Source: Gari tellinella (lineage: Eukaryota > Mollusca > Bivalvia > Cardiida > Psammobiidae). Taken from it: 64,000 nucleotides of DNA. Positions 9,194 through 20,000 of this stretch are shown piece after piece. Within the stretch, counting starts at the first letter, position 1, and every line of letters starts with the position of its first letter. The position numbers and the translations under genes were made by a program. The notes below the pieces were generated by a model, which did no database searches, had not been told where the DNA came from, and saw only the letters and a list, made by a program, of their open reading frames with translations. The stretch is from contig OV277872.1 in the NCBI GenBank assembly GCA_922989275.2, forward strand, positions 28,598,119-28,662,118. Direction: 5' to 3'.

Positions 9194-12100
9194 GTAAGTT
9201 CGGTTTACTATCGCGATTATACATGTAGATATGTATTATCGACTATTCACCTGGACGGCCAAGTACCGATAGTAGCTCAAACTTTCGCCAATAATATCGA
9301 CAGTTTGATTTTACAATCGATGGTCGATTATCGCGATTTGATATGTATTATCGACTGTTCGCCTTGTGGAGAGAATTACTTGTAAACAATTGTACTACGT
9401 TTCTTTGTTGAACGCGATAGACGGCCAACTACCGATAGTAGCTCAAACTTTCGCCAATAATATCGATAGTTTGATTTTACAATCCATGATCGACTATCGC
9501 AATTTGATGTGGATCTAAATAGTTTGAGAAGTCGACAGGAAACACAAAGAGCTAATTGACCACTCTTTGAAATTTAAGAACCAACATATTTACTAATAAA
9601 TTGAAATAAAAAACATTAAAAACAATTCCTAATATCATTGACTTTTGTTGTTAATGAAATATTTTCTGTGTCATTACATATACAGTAGAACCTCTCTATT
9701 ACGACCACTAAATTGTGTCAAATATTACTCGTTTAAGACAGGTGAGTGCTTAACGCAATGTGAAAGTGAAACAGAAAGCTCCTACAGGAGCTTTCTGTTT
9801 CACTTTCACAAAATTTGCTTAAAGCTGTCACCTTCTTTTATACAGACAATTAACCTTCTTTTATTGGTCGTAATAGGGAGGTTCTAATGTACAATGGAGA
9901 ATCTGTTATTCTTTCCCGTTTAAACGCAAACGTACGCAAACGCAAAGCGCTAAAACGTAGAAAAGAACAACTTTTGGACAATTCTGATATTTCATGTTTA
10001 TCTTGGTGGCAAACAGTTTGGAGCCTGATCAGACGCCGGGTTAGCCGGCGTCTGATCTGGCTCCAAACTGTTTGCACTGCAAATAATAGTTTTAGCGAAA
10101 ACGCGTTTATTGGGAAAGAATAACAGATTCTCCACTGTACATTTTGAAAACATATATTTTTATATTGATTATTTTTGTCTTTTTCAGTATTATCCAGGTA
10201 GTACAGTTGTAAGTATTTATCATTATTATGAGATTTATGTGGAAACAAAACCGGGAGTTGAACACTTTCATGATCAAATTTGACGAGAGTTTTTTACGCT
10301 TTCAACGCCATATTGTCGTCTGCTTTAAAATTGTTGTCTGCAATATCATTTCAAAGTTAGATTTAAGGCAATATGACTATTCGAAACGAGTGTCAAATAA
10401 TTTTGGTCCTACGCGGCGTCTGATCTGGACCAAACTGTTTGCAAACGCGCGTTATGGCGTCATTGAGAGAGAAAGAGTGAACGGAACCGCGACACATAAA
10501 AAAGTCATATGGCGCCGGATCAGACGCATTTTATAAATTATAAAACTAAAATAAAAACAACACAAAACCTAGAAAAAAGCACAACAAACATTGACACGCT
10601 CGTCTGGGAATGAGTTCAGGAAGATGATTTTGGCCAATCTTATTCGTTGCCAGCAGCGCAGAGGATAAACAACTCTCTCCGAAAAACACACGAAAATTGT
10701 CTTCCATTGGGTGTTGGTGTAGAGAGGGAGCACAAACGCCTTTATTAAGAGGTTAAAATATGACCCAGGCGTGCCTTCTGCCCATAATGGCACGCCTGGT
10801 GCCATAATAGCCCGAGGACAAAGTATGGGTAGCTGTAGATCTTTCAGAAATGCTCAGATCGTAAGATCTCGAACATATGAAGTTGGCTATGGAAAGTTTA
10901 GCCCACGCAGAAAATGTGTAGTAGATCTAGAAATACAAACCGCTACGCTATCGAGTAGAACTCTACATTTTGACGACGTCGATTTTATCTTAGTTTCCGC
11001 TGAATGGCGTGAAATAATGACGTCATAACTGTCATTTTGAATAACATAACTTGTGACAACGTCAAGTAATTTCACACTGTGACACACATAAGTCTTGACC
11101 ATTGTATAAACACTTTCAAACAGGAACTGTACCTTTTACGTTAAGACCCTTCTGTCTCCAAATTCAAGTTCCAGAATACGATTTGACAACGACGTCAAAC
11201 CCCTTCTCCTGCCATGTTTGAATAGATCTAAGTTGCTAACATCAACGAGTTGCACGTGAAAAACTTCGAAGGGCGATTATCCATAATCGGCCCACTGGGC
11301 CATTATGGATTGGTCACATGACCTCCGTAAAGACAGTTTTCAACGGCAATTTTGTTACTATTTATAGTAAGGTATACATTTCCTGCGTGGGCTAAACTTT
11401 CCATAGCCAACTTCATATGTTCGAGATCTTACGATCTGAGCATTTCTGAAATATCTAGAGCTACCCATACTTTGTCCGCGCTATCGTTTCAAATTTGTGA
11501 GCAGTTGATGGAAGTTAAACGATGTTTGAATCCACGTCATTGGCATGAAGATATACAATAAAAAGGTCAAAACATGACCCAGGCGTGCCTTCTGCCCATA
11601 ATGGCACGCCTGGTGCCATAATAGCCCGAGGGATTCTGCCCATAATGGCACGCCTGGTGTCATAATAGCCCGAGGGCTATTATGGCACCAGGCGTGCCAT
11701 TATGGGCAGAAGGCACGCCTGGGTCATATTTTAACCTCTTAATAATAGTCTTTTTAGAGGTCTTCTCATCTGTACAAAAATAACAGTATCTTCTTCTCTA
11801 CTATCGCTTCAGTCACAGCCAACTTGTGGGTCTGTCAGAAGACGCAGAAGCGATGATGTTGAGGAGTATGAGTTGCAACAAACCGTCGAGACAACCTTTA
11901 CTATCGACTTAGCCTGTAAGTAGGGCAGACTATTGCCACCAATATCGCTATCTCGATAATTATCGATAGTTGAAAACACTATCACGATGGACTATCGATA
12001 TTTGGATTTACTATTGCCATTCTATACCGAAACTTTATCACATACTGTGACATGTATTATACTATAATGAATGTAAAACATACATACTGGTTTCTATTTC

Positions 12101-14337
12101 TGAGCAGATGGTAGCTTAAAGCAGGCTGAAAGTAAAGCAGAATGCGCATTAATGCGCATTCTGCTTTACTTTCAGCCTGCTTTAAGCTACCATCTGTCTT
12201 CAATGTTGAAAACAAGCTGTAGGAAAAAGGATTCAAAGAAACTTTAACCGTGACACACTAGCAACAAAATCAAACACGCAAGCTTATTGATGAGGTACAA
12301 ACTCATTGAGATACTTAACTTGTAAACAAGGTTTATCGCGTTTCTTTGATGGAAGTAATAAAGGTTCAACTATCGATAGTAGCTCAAACTATCGCCGAGA
12401 GTATCGATAGTTTGATTTTGTAATCGATAGTCGACTATCGTGACGTCACCTTTCACGATAAGTCGATTGTATCGGCGATCATACCACCCCTAGCGGTAAG
12501 ATTCCAAAATAGTGTTTGAACTACTTTATCAGCCAATCAGAGAGTCAAAAAATTCAAACTTCACTCGTGTTAATCATTAAGAGTGCGGGATTTCACGATA
12601 ATTGGACATTTGATTAGTTTGTATTCGACATTGACACAAACAAACAAGTTTACATTATCTGTAAAATAAAGGTGTTTTAACATATACATGATACAGTGGG
12701 GAATCTGTTATTCTTTCCCGTTTAAACGCAAACGTACGCAAACGCAAAGTGCTAAAACGTAGAAAAGAACAACTTTTGGACAATTCTGATATTTCATGTT
12801 TATCTTGGTGGCAAACAGTTTGGAGCCTGATCAGACGCCGGGTTACCGGCGTCTGATCTGGCTCCAAACTGTTTGCACTGCAAATAATAGTTTTAGCGTA
12901 TACGCGTTTATTGGGAAAGAATAACACATTCTCCACTGTAAGACGTTAACCCTGTCACTCTCAATGACGCCTGAAAGCGCGTTTGCAAACAGTTTGGGTC
13001 CTGATCAGACGCCGCATAACGCGGCGTCTGGTCAGGACCTAAACTGTTTGACACTCGTTTCGAAATTTCGTCAGTCACAATGCCTTAAATCTAAATTTGA
13101 AACGACATTGCAGACTACAATACTGAAGCAGATGACAATAAAGCGATGAAGGGGTTCATATAGTGGAGAATGTGTTATTCTTTCCCAATAAACGCCTTTA
13201 CGCTAAAACTATTATTTGCAGTGCAAACAGTTTGGAGCCAGATCAGACGCCGGGTAACCCGGCGTCTGATCAGGCTCCAAACTGTTTGCCACCAAGATAA
13301 ACATGAAATATCAGAATTGTCCAAAAGTTGTTCTTTTCTACGTTTTAGCACTTTGCGTTTGCGTACGTTTGCGTTTAAACGGGAAAGAATAACAGATTCT
13401 CCACTGTATCTCCCGAATAATTGGATCATGAAAGGGTTAAACTTGAAATACTCTCTCACTGAATCAATTAATGTTTTGCAGCGTTTGATGATGACCTTAT
13501 CACAGAACCAAGGAAAGCTGAACCACCGAAAGAGTGCTTTGAGAAGAAAACCTTCTTTGCCATTACCATCGTGAGTTGTCTTATATACATATAATATCAT
13601 ACAGTCTGTGAAATAAGCTATGTTTTCTATCTGTCCGTGACAACGAAACACGTATCTGGATATGACTAGAGGACATTATTCTTCCAATTAAACCCAAACG
13701 AAACGCACACGCAATTCACTAAAATGCAGACAATTCCAATAAATTGACATTTCTCACGATTTTCTCTGAGTAGCAAACAGTTTGGAGTCTGATAAGACTT
13801 CAAACCTTTTGCAATAATGATAATAGTTTTAGCGTTATCGTGGGTATCTCTTGCCCCCATAGAAGCGCCCTTAAGCGCCTTTAATTTATTAAATGGTTAA
13901 CTGAACTGGTAACTTTTTTTTAAAATAACCACGCATTGTCTTCTTTCCCGTTTAAACGCAAACGTACGCAAACGCAAAGCACTAAAACGTAGAAAAGAAC
14001 AACTTTTGGACAATTCTGATATTTCATGTTTATCTTGGTGGCAAACAGTTTGGAGCCTGATCAGACGCCGGGTTACCCGGCGTCTGATCTGGCTCCAAAC
14101 TGTTTGTACTGCAAATAATAGTTTTAGCGTAAACGCGTTTATTAGGAAAGAATAACACATTCTCCACTGTGTGTTTCTGTGCACGGAGTAACCACGCATG
14201 GTCTTCTATTTTAGGCATTGGGTATCCTCTTGTTGATCATATTTGCCATTGCGCTCGTACTGTTTGTGAAGATTCGGAATGACGACTTCGAGAGAGGCAG
14301 TTCTGCCAAGGGTTTCCACAACAAAGCCTACAACTAG
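9082..14337 (+). CDS. ZP-domain type I membrane protein, 3' cassette I (five exons)
   Basis: Joined exons: A 9082-9193, micro 10188-10208, Z 11819-11915, Y 13482-13570, T 14215-14337. Phases agree at every junction: A ends in phase 0, the 21 nt exon is phase 0 to 0, Z starts at phase 0 and ends with one base, Y begins with the two bases that complete a Ser codon, and T starts in phase 0. The joined product has the end of a ZP domain (C-x4-C-x6-C-x10-C), a furin-type RRRR, an acidic linker, a transmembrane helix and a 20-residue basic/polar tail. ZP proteins polymerise extracellularly after cleavage at this site; that role here is inferred from family knowledge. The signal peptide, ZP-N and first half of ZP-C are not found in the unit, so the cassette is 5'-incomplete. 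The exact function is unknown. Confidence 0.72.
9254..9510. repeat. TATCG-rich direct repeat pair
   Basis: Two copies, 166 bp apart, of a stretch with GACGGCCAA, TACCGATAGTAGCTCAAAC, TTCGCCAATAATATCGA and TTTGATTTTACAATC. A third relative is at 631-699. It lies in the intron immediately after exon A. Confidence 0.65.
9683..9889. mobile_element. MITE D (CAGTAGAACCTCTC TIR)
   Basis: TA-flanked, TIR CAGTAGAACCTCTCTATTAC / GTAATAGGGAGGTTCTAATG. A family 2 hairpin (9749-9826) fills the centre, here with an AGCTCCTACAGGAGCT tip. Copies: 23305-23511 and 39269-39475. A solo right end occurs at about 60703-60727. Confidence 0.75.
9892..10137. mobile_element. MITE A copy abutting MITE D
   Basis: Starts CAATGGAGAATCTG directly after the TA that also flanks MITE D and ends CTCCACTG|TA. 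Hairpin 10009-10075. It lies 50 bp upstream of the 21 nt exon. Copies: 23514-23759, 39478-39723. Confidence 0.75.
10188..10208 (+). CDS. ZP cassette I 21 nt microexon
   Basis: Acceptor ATTTTTGTCTTTTTCAG and donor GTT|GTAAGTATTT flank 21 nt reading YYPGSTV in phase 0. Together with A and Z it produces DPCL-YYPGSTV-PTCG, which puts the last two ZP cysteines 11 residues apart. Support comes from the strong splice signals, the phase match on both sides and conservation in all three cassettes (23810-23830, 39774-39794). A-to-Z joining without it would also be in phase, so it could be alternative. Confidence 0.62.
10556..10595. other. Site of the Penelope element in other units
   Basis: Forty bases (ACAACACAAAACC ... 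ACATTGAC) lie between ACTAAAATAAA and ACGCTCGTCTGGG. Units 2 and 3 have the Penelope-like element of 2174 bp between the same flanks. Either the element replaced these bases or this copy lost it with filler; no clean empty site is seen. Confidence 0.6.
10749..11738. mobile_element. TTAA-flanked foldback element
   Basis: About 990 bp between TTAA copies (10745-10748 and 11739-11742), with long inverted ends: GAGGTTAAAATATGACCCAG and the GGCGTGCC...GGCACGCC hairpin (10749-10813 against about 11662-11738), then 10815-10917 against 11373-11480. The target and ends suggest a non-autonomous piggyBac-type element. It lies in the micro-Z intron. Copies: 26505-27463 and 42469-43427, each 31 bp shorter because of a deletion near 11255-11290. 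The open frames inside are not considered genes. Confidence 0.65.
11819..11915 (+). CDS. ZP cassette I exon Z (last ZP cysteine and furin site)
   Basis: Acceptor preceded by TCTTCTTCTCTACTATCGC and TTCAGTCACAG; donor CCT|GTAAGT. It reads PTCGSVRRRRSDD, then VEEYELQQTVETTFTIDLA, ending with one base. RRRR is the expected cleavage site just after the ZP domain. The last full residue is Ala here and Asp in the other units. Units 2 and 3 have Asp for Glu at two places in VEEYELQQ. Confidence 0.78.
12105..12196. repeat. Hairpin family 2, perfect palindrome
   Basis: The 92 nt counterpart of 367-458 with fully matched outer arms (CAGATGGTAGC ... GCTACCATCTG). Units 2 and 3 carry it at 28075-28166 and 44039-44130 with one or two mismatches. 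Confidence 0.85.
12694..12938. mobile_element. MITE A copy in the Z-Y intron
   Basis: TA-flanked copy of the element at 956-1200, with left TIR CAGTGGGGAATCTG. The hairpin tip GCCGGGTTACCGGC has one C fewer on the right arm. Confidence 0.75.
13161..13406. mobile_element. MITE A copy in inverse orientation
   Basis: The internal AAACGCAAACG side faces right, opposite to most copies. The left end is mutated (TAGTGGAG); units 2-4 keep CAGTGGAG (29136-29381, 45100-45345, 55385-55630). It ends 75 bp before exon Y. Unit 0 has only its first 26 bp. Confidence 0.75.
13482..13570 (+). CDS. ZP cassette I exon Y (juxtamembrane)
   Basis: Acceptor AATGTTTTGCAG, donor ATC|GTGAGT. Two bases complete the codon begun in Z; then FDDDLITEPRKAEPPKEC and FEKKTFFAITI follow. 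The exon carries an acidic then proline-rich stalk with one cysteine and the first residues of the membrane helix. It is identical by eye in the four units that have it (29457, 45421, 55706), while the surrounding introns differ, which favours an exon under constraint or very recent duplication. Confidence 0.82.
13941..14169. mobile_element. MITE A copy just upstream of exon T
   Basis: The outer left TIR is lost (it starts at TTCTTTCCCG); the right end CACATTCTCCACTG is intact. It ends 45 bp before exon T, so it borders the polypyrimidine and branch-point region. Copies end at 30145, 46109 and 56393. Confidence 0.7.
14215..14337 (+). CDS. ZP cassette I exon T (transmembrane helix, tail, stop)
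   Basis: Acceptor TCTTCTATTTTAG; 40 codons and TAG. ALGILLLIIFAIALVLFV continues the helix started in exon Y (FFAITI) and is followed by the basic stop-transfer KIR and the tail NDDFERGSSAKGFHNKAYN. This is a type I single-pass C terminus. Compared with units 2-4 it has GCG for GCT (Ala, silent). The unit 4 copy has Ile for Asn in KIRND. Confidence 0.83.
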   Translation, partial: ALGILLLIIFAIALVLFVKIRNDDFERGSSAKGFHNKAYN

Positions 14338-14853
14338 GTTCTACATAGTGCGCCCTTCACTACAGACAGACCTACAGAAGAGCCTATAGATATCTCAAAC
14401 TCTCTTATGTCTAATGTACCCTTATGTCTGAAGCTGCATTTCGATATATCGAGCTACCCCTAATCGAACATACCCGTACATTAATTTTGCCTTATAAAAT
14501 ACATGTTCTTTACCCCAGGGTGTAATACTTCTCTACCGCAGGATGTGATATGTTAAAATTTCCGTACAACATGATTCTTTTGAAACAATATTCCGTGGCA
14601 AACTGCCTTGGAGCCAAAGCAAACGCACAGAAACACAACATCGGACAAAGCTCCAACCTATTTGCAATCCAGATTAAAATCAGTTTGCGTTAAGTTATGT
14701 TTAACTCATAGAGCCCTAGAGACGAGTATACTCGTCCCTAACAAACAGTGTACTGATGAAGAGTATACTTGTCCTATGCAAGCAGGTTAGACCATAATCA
14801 GAGAGATTTTTTGTGAGTCCTCTGTTTCGGGTCTGCACTGCTTGTCATTTTGC

Positions 14854-14859
14854 AATAAA
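14854..14859 (+). promoter_or_regulatory. Candidate poly(A) signal after cassette I
   Basis: AATAAA lies 516 nt after the stop codon in otherwise repeat-poor sequence; it recurs at 30828, 46792 and 57078. No cleavage-site evidence is available. Confidence 0.3.
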
Positions 14860-15181
14860 TTGGTAAGAATTAACACCTAACTAGTAAGTAATATGGAATT
14901 CGGAAATGGTCCATTTTCAGTCTCAGTGACGAATGAGTTAAAGGGGAAAGAATAAGATCTTCCTTATTGTTTTCATAGAAGAACTGGTTCAGTGACTGTT
15001 AGTTTGGATCCAAAGAAACCCCAGACAAAAATCAGCAACAACTTGTAATCAACGCCCTGTGTACAATAACTGAAATCCCTCTTATATACATGTAAATGTA
15101 TCTTTGTATTCATGATACAATGTATTTGCTATGTTGCCATGTTACCTAAATGATCCTAAGTATTGGGACAAACAGACCTAA

Positions 15182-15249
15182 GCAAACAGTGTAGATCCTG
15201 ATCAGACTGCTCCTGAAGGAGCAGTCTGATCAGGATCTACACTGTTTGC
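15182..15249. repeat. Hairpin family 1 with inverted tip (GA)
   Basis: Same locus as 1604-1671 but with central GA instead of TC, all other bases palindromic. The whole hairpin therefore reads as an inversion of the other copies. Confidence 0.85.
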
Positions 15250-16992
15250 AATTCAATCCGCATCTTTCGATCCAATTACTGTGTGAAGAAAAGCAATTAG
15301 TTCAAGTTTTAGAACAATTACAGCATGTATACAGCTTGTACCATTTTTAGTTTTTTAGGGTACCTGTATATACAGTGGAGAATCTGTTATTCTTTCCCGT
15401 TTAAACGCAAACGTACGCAAACGCAAAGCACTAAAACGTAGAAAAGAACAACTTTTGGACAATTCTGATAATTCTTGTTTATCTTGGTGGCAAACAGTTT
15501 GGAGCCTGATCAGACGCCGGGTTACCCGGCGTCTGATCTGGCTCCAAACTGTTTGCACTGCAAATAATAGTTTTAGCGTAAACGCGTTTATTGGGAAAGA
15601 ATAACAGATTCTCCACTGTAGGAACAAAAACCCACTACTCTAACCAACGAAAAGCAACGATGTTTAGCCTGTTCCCATAGTTTGGATTTACAGCGCTCCC
15701 TCTCTACAACGGCCCTCCCAACAACGATTCCCTCCTTACAACGACGTTTGTCACAGTTCCCTAACAGGACAATTATGTCTAACGCTTTGACTGCTGCAAT
15801 ATCGTCTGCTGTTTTTCTGAAAATTACATATTCGACATTTTGACAGAAAAATAAGTGACAAACAGCTTGAATCCAGATCAGACGCCGCGTAACGCGGCGT
15901 CTGATCTGGATTCAAGCTGTTTGCAAATGTTAACCAATTTCCCTCTCTATAACGACTCCCTCCGTACAACGCACACACTCAGTGTCTCCCATTGGTTGTC
16001 GTTGTAGAGAGGGAGCGCTGTAGTTTTTTAGACAGGAAATTACTTAATACAGACTAAACGTACAGACAGACTTCGATATCTCAAACTCGCTTAAGTCGAA
16101 CATATATATCCGTTTTCAAAGCCACGATGTGACATTAAAATAGGATTTGTTCAACTTAAGCAAATTCGAAATAATAAGATTCAACTGTAGAAACACGAAC
16201 ACTTATAGTTCCTTCCTTCGAAGGTTATGTAATCTACTGTAATATATCATTTCAAACTGGCCGTACTGTTTGACTTGTCTATGTATGTATAATACTCTTC
16301 CCAGTGGGCACATCAACGTTCAAACAACGTTATATTAAATCAACGTTGGACTTCAACGTTGCATCAACGTTGAAATATAAGCTAGTAGTTGGATTTGAAA
16401 ATTGAAATGACGTTGAAATCCCTACGTTGATTCAACGTTGAAAATCAACCTTGTCAACGTTCACTATTCGATTGAGACAAGTGGGTGGGATATCACGTTC
16501 AACGTTCAATTCTGTTCCCGTTGTAACATGCAAACCCGTTACACCGCAAATTGGGCATGTACACGGACAGTGCTGTTGTAGCCCGGGTTCCATGTATCAC
16601 TAGCAGCTGTAGTATATATTAGTGTTTTCTTCTGACCTGTCCAAGTTGTTTTTAGATTGGAACATTCAAACACTTTAAAAGGGGTGAGTTTTCTATACAT
16701 CCAGTTAGAGATACGGATAGCTGTAAGTTTTGTGCGTAATGCAAACGCAATTCACTAAACTGAGGAAATTTTAACTACATGTATATTTTTAATCTGAGTA
16801 GCAAACAGGTTGGAGCCTGATCAGACGCCGGGTTACCCGGCGTCTGATCTGGCTTCAACCTGTTTGCAATGGAAATAATATTTTTAGTATATAAATGCGT
16901 TTATTGGGAAAGCATAAAATATCAGTAAAGTTAGCGCAGCGGTCTCGTGCTGCACGAGGATCATACTTGTCTCAAGTAGGAAAGTGTACGAT

Positions 16993-17098
16993 TTATAACA
17001 TTCCGAGGCTGACAACTCAGCTCCATGAAACCATCACTGATGAGTACGTTTTCACTTGTATTTACAAACAGATCGGACCCAGATCGGAGGCTGAGTAA
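16993..17098 (+). pseudogene. Possible ZP-N-end exon fragment, unit 2
   Basis: Copy of the fragment at 3416-3521 with CIYKQ instead of CIYQQ and the same stop. It is cut at its 5' side by the tandem junction. After the stop, units 2-4 have AAGGAAAAAATCTGG where unit 1 has TCTGGA, an extra small indel. Confidence 0.33.
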
Positions 17099-20000
17099 CA
17101 TTGGATAATGAATTAAGGAAAAAATCTGGAGGAGTAAGTGAAGAGAAAATCCTACAAGAATGCAGTATAGACCCTTATTATACCGCTCAAGGAGCTGTCT
17201 GAACAGGGTATATACTGTTTTTAAACAGCGTCAATATACCCCAATAACAGAAAGGCTAGGTTTTATTTGATGAAAACTAATGTCAAACAATTCGGATTCT
17301 CAGAATCACGGTGTCTGATCAGTATCCACACTATTTTTCCCTTTCATGATCAAATTTATCGTGAGGCTTTTTACCCATTCAACGCCAAATTGTCGTCTGC
17401 TTCAATATTACTGTATGCAATGTTACGCGGCGTCTGATCAGGATCACAACTGTTTGCAAATGCGTTTTATGACGTTATTGAGAGTCGAAGGGCTATTCTC
17501 AGAATCACGGTGTCTGATCAGTACCCACACTATTTCTCCCTTTCAGAATCATATTGATCGTGAGATTTTTCACACCCCCCCCCATCCCCTTCCACGCCAA
17601 ATTGTCGTCTGATTCAATATTTCTGTATGCAATGTCGCTTCAAAGTTAGAATAAAGGCAGTATAACTGACGTCATTTCAAAACAAGTGGTAAACAGTTTT
17701 GATCCTGATCAAACGCCGCGTTACGCGGCGTCTGATCAGGATATAAACAGTTTGCAAATGCGCTTTCTGACGTTATTGAGATTGGAAGGGCTAGTCTCAG
17801 CATCACGGTGTCTGATCAGTACCCACACTATTTATATCTTTCATGATCAAATTTATCGTGAGGTTTTTAACCCCTTTACCGCCAAATTGTCGTCTGCTTC
17901 AATATCACTTTCTACAATGTCGTTTCAAAGTAAGAGATAAGGCAGTATATCTGACGTTATTTCAAACAAGTGGCAACCAGTTTTGATCCTAATCAAATGC
18001 CGCGTCAGGCGGCGTCTGATCAGGATCAAAACTGTTTGCAATTGTGCTTTATGACTTTTTTGAGAGCGGAAGGGCTATTCTCAGAATCACGGTATCTGAG
18101 CAGTATCCACACTATTTCTCCTTTTCATGATCAAATTTATCGTGAGGTTTTCAACCCCTTTACCGCCAAATTATCGTCTGCTTCAATATTACTTTCTACA
18201 ATGTCGTTTCAAAGTTAGAATTAAGGCTGTATATCTGACGTTATTTCAAAACAAGTGGCAGGCAGTTTTGATCTGGATCTAAACTATTTGCAATTGTACT
18301 TTATGACTTTTTTGAGAGTGAAAGGGCTATTCTCAGAATCACGGTATCTGATCAGTTTCCACACTATTTCTCCTTTCATGATAAATTTATCGTGAGGTTT
18401 TTACTCCCCCCCCCCCTTTTTTCTGCCAAATTGTCGTCTGCATCAATATAACTGTCTGCAATGCCGTTTCAAAACAAGTGGCAAACAGTGTCAAACAGCT
18501 TGTCCTTAAATACAGTGTAATCATAAGGAGTGCAATTGTCCTACTCGGTATACGCGCTTCGCGGAGTCTGATCAGGATCCAAACTATATACAAATTACTA
18601 GTGTATTCGGAGTAATGCAGAGAATGTAGTTAACACGTTTGGAGAGGACTCACATAGGCTTTGCCTGTTGTCCAATCCTTTTCTTCTGAATAAAATATTG
18701 TTTAAACTAAACTAACACGTTGAAACGCCGATTATATCCGTCCTCCAAATACAGAGTGCATGTCGTATTAAGTGTCATTAGGGATGAACGGTTAAACAGG
18801 CCATTATTATAAGCGGCATTCAACTGGAAACATAAGATTTTGAATTTTTCTCATACAGCCACGTTAGTATTCAATGCGCAAAAGCAACTGCGATATATAT
18901 TGCTAATTTTAGATATGTCTGTGGAGACGATTTCAATCCTTTGTCTGCTGTATCGCGACTTTGCTGATTTTTGCAAAAAGTTTGGTTCCAGATCAGACGT
19001 CACGTAACTCGGCGTCTTCTTTGGATCCAAGCTGCTTGATACTCGTCTTTTGATTTGTTTAATTCAAAAATGTATAAATCTACATTCAACACATTTTACA
19101 GACGATAATTTCAAAGCACACGATTTTACAGCAAAATAACTTAAGGGTCAACTTGCAGGTGCTTACAGGGGTGTAGTGTCATATATTTGCCACTTACTCT
19201 TATCTCCTTAGAAAAGCAGAACGGATACCACATATGTCAATTACATACAGTAACCCCCCTATATTACGACCAATGAATTATGTCATGCATAACAGCTGGC
19301 TACTTAACGCAGGGTGAAAGTAGGAACCTTTAGGAGCTTTCTCTTTTGATTTCGTATTGCGTTAAGCTGAAACATGTCATTCATACAAGCCACTGACCTT
19401 CCTTTTAGTGGTCGTAATAGAGGAGTTATATGGTATTTATTTACACCAATCAAACAAAGTCTCCGTAGAAAATACAACCCGGAGAGACCATGTACTTTTA
19501 TAACCACTAAAAGCAAATACATAGACGTCAATTTGGTTTGAAATGAACAACAATTCAATACGTTTCATAACTGGAAGACGAAAACAGCCATTTTTTCAAA
19601 CAGACGTATAGGTAGGGTATTCACTATTTCATTATAAATACTAAGGGACGTTTTACAATGTAACAATAAACAAAAAGACGTAAAAAGGCGTATTTATGGT
19701 GTAATGGGTTAAACTAAAGAAGGGTTGGAAACGGGACCAAAGTTTTTGTCCGGTTTAGAGAGAATTCCGGTATTTAGAGGTTCCGGTTTAGAGGGGTTTC
19801 ACTGTATACTGAAGGGATAAAGAAACACAGGGTAAATATACGATTACAGCATTTACTGTGTGAAGTTTGGTCAATTTCTTACGGATACATGTATTAGTGT
19901 TTTCTTCTGACCTGTCGGAGTTATTTTTAGATTGGAGCATTCTAAAACTTTCAAAGGGATGAGTTTTCTCTACATACGGTTAATGATACGGATAACTGTA

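Larger units (their letters stand above)
3416..16992 (+). repeat. Tandem unit 1
   Basis: About 13.6 kb unit with one five-exon ZP cassette and no Penelope element. Gene-free stretches: 4861-5626 (a short dispersed-repeat tail near 5018-5085 and a degenerate hairpin near 5350), 5811-6080, 6184-7261 (a diverged copy of the repeat module at 3060-3415, with hairpin 6500-6566), 7454-7748, 8903-9081, 9511-9682, 11916-12693 (hairpin 12105-12196 and TATCGAT clusters), 14338-15181 and 16021-16313. I see no further convincing exon in these. Confidence 0.85.

Noticed and set aside
8993..9385. 130-residue single-exon gene
   Set aside because: The middle 112 nt has strong acceptor and donor and fits the ZP gene; the outer parts are intronic, the 3' part being the TATCG-rich repeat.
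10850..11010. CUB-like exon (KCVVDLEIQTATLSSRTLHF) and a similar stretch at 11117
   Set aside because: Both lie in the TTAA foldback element; part of the first is in its inverted arm (repeated at 11373-11480), and neither phase nor donor fits the ZP gene.
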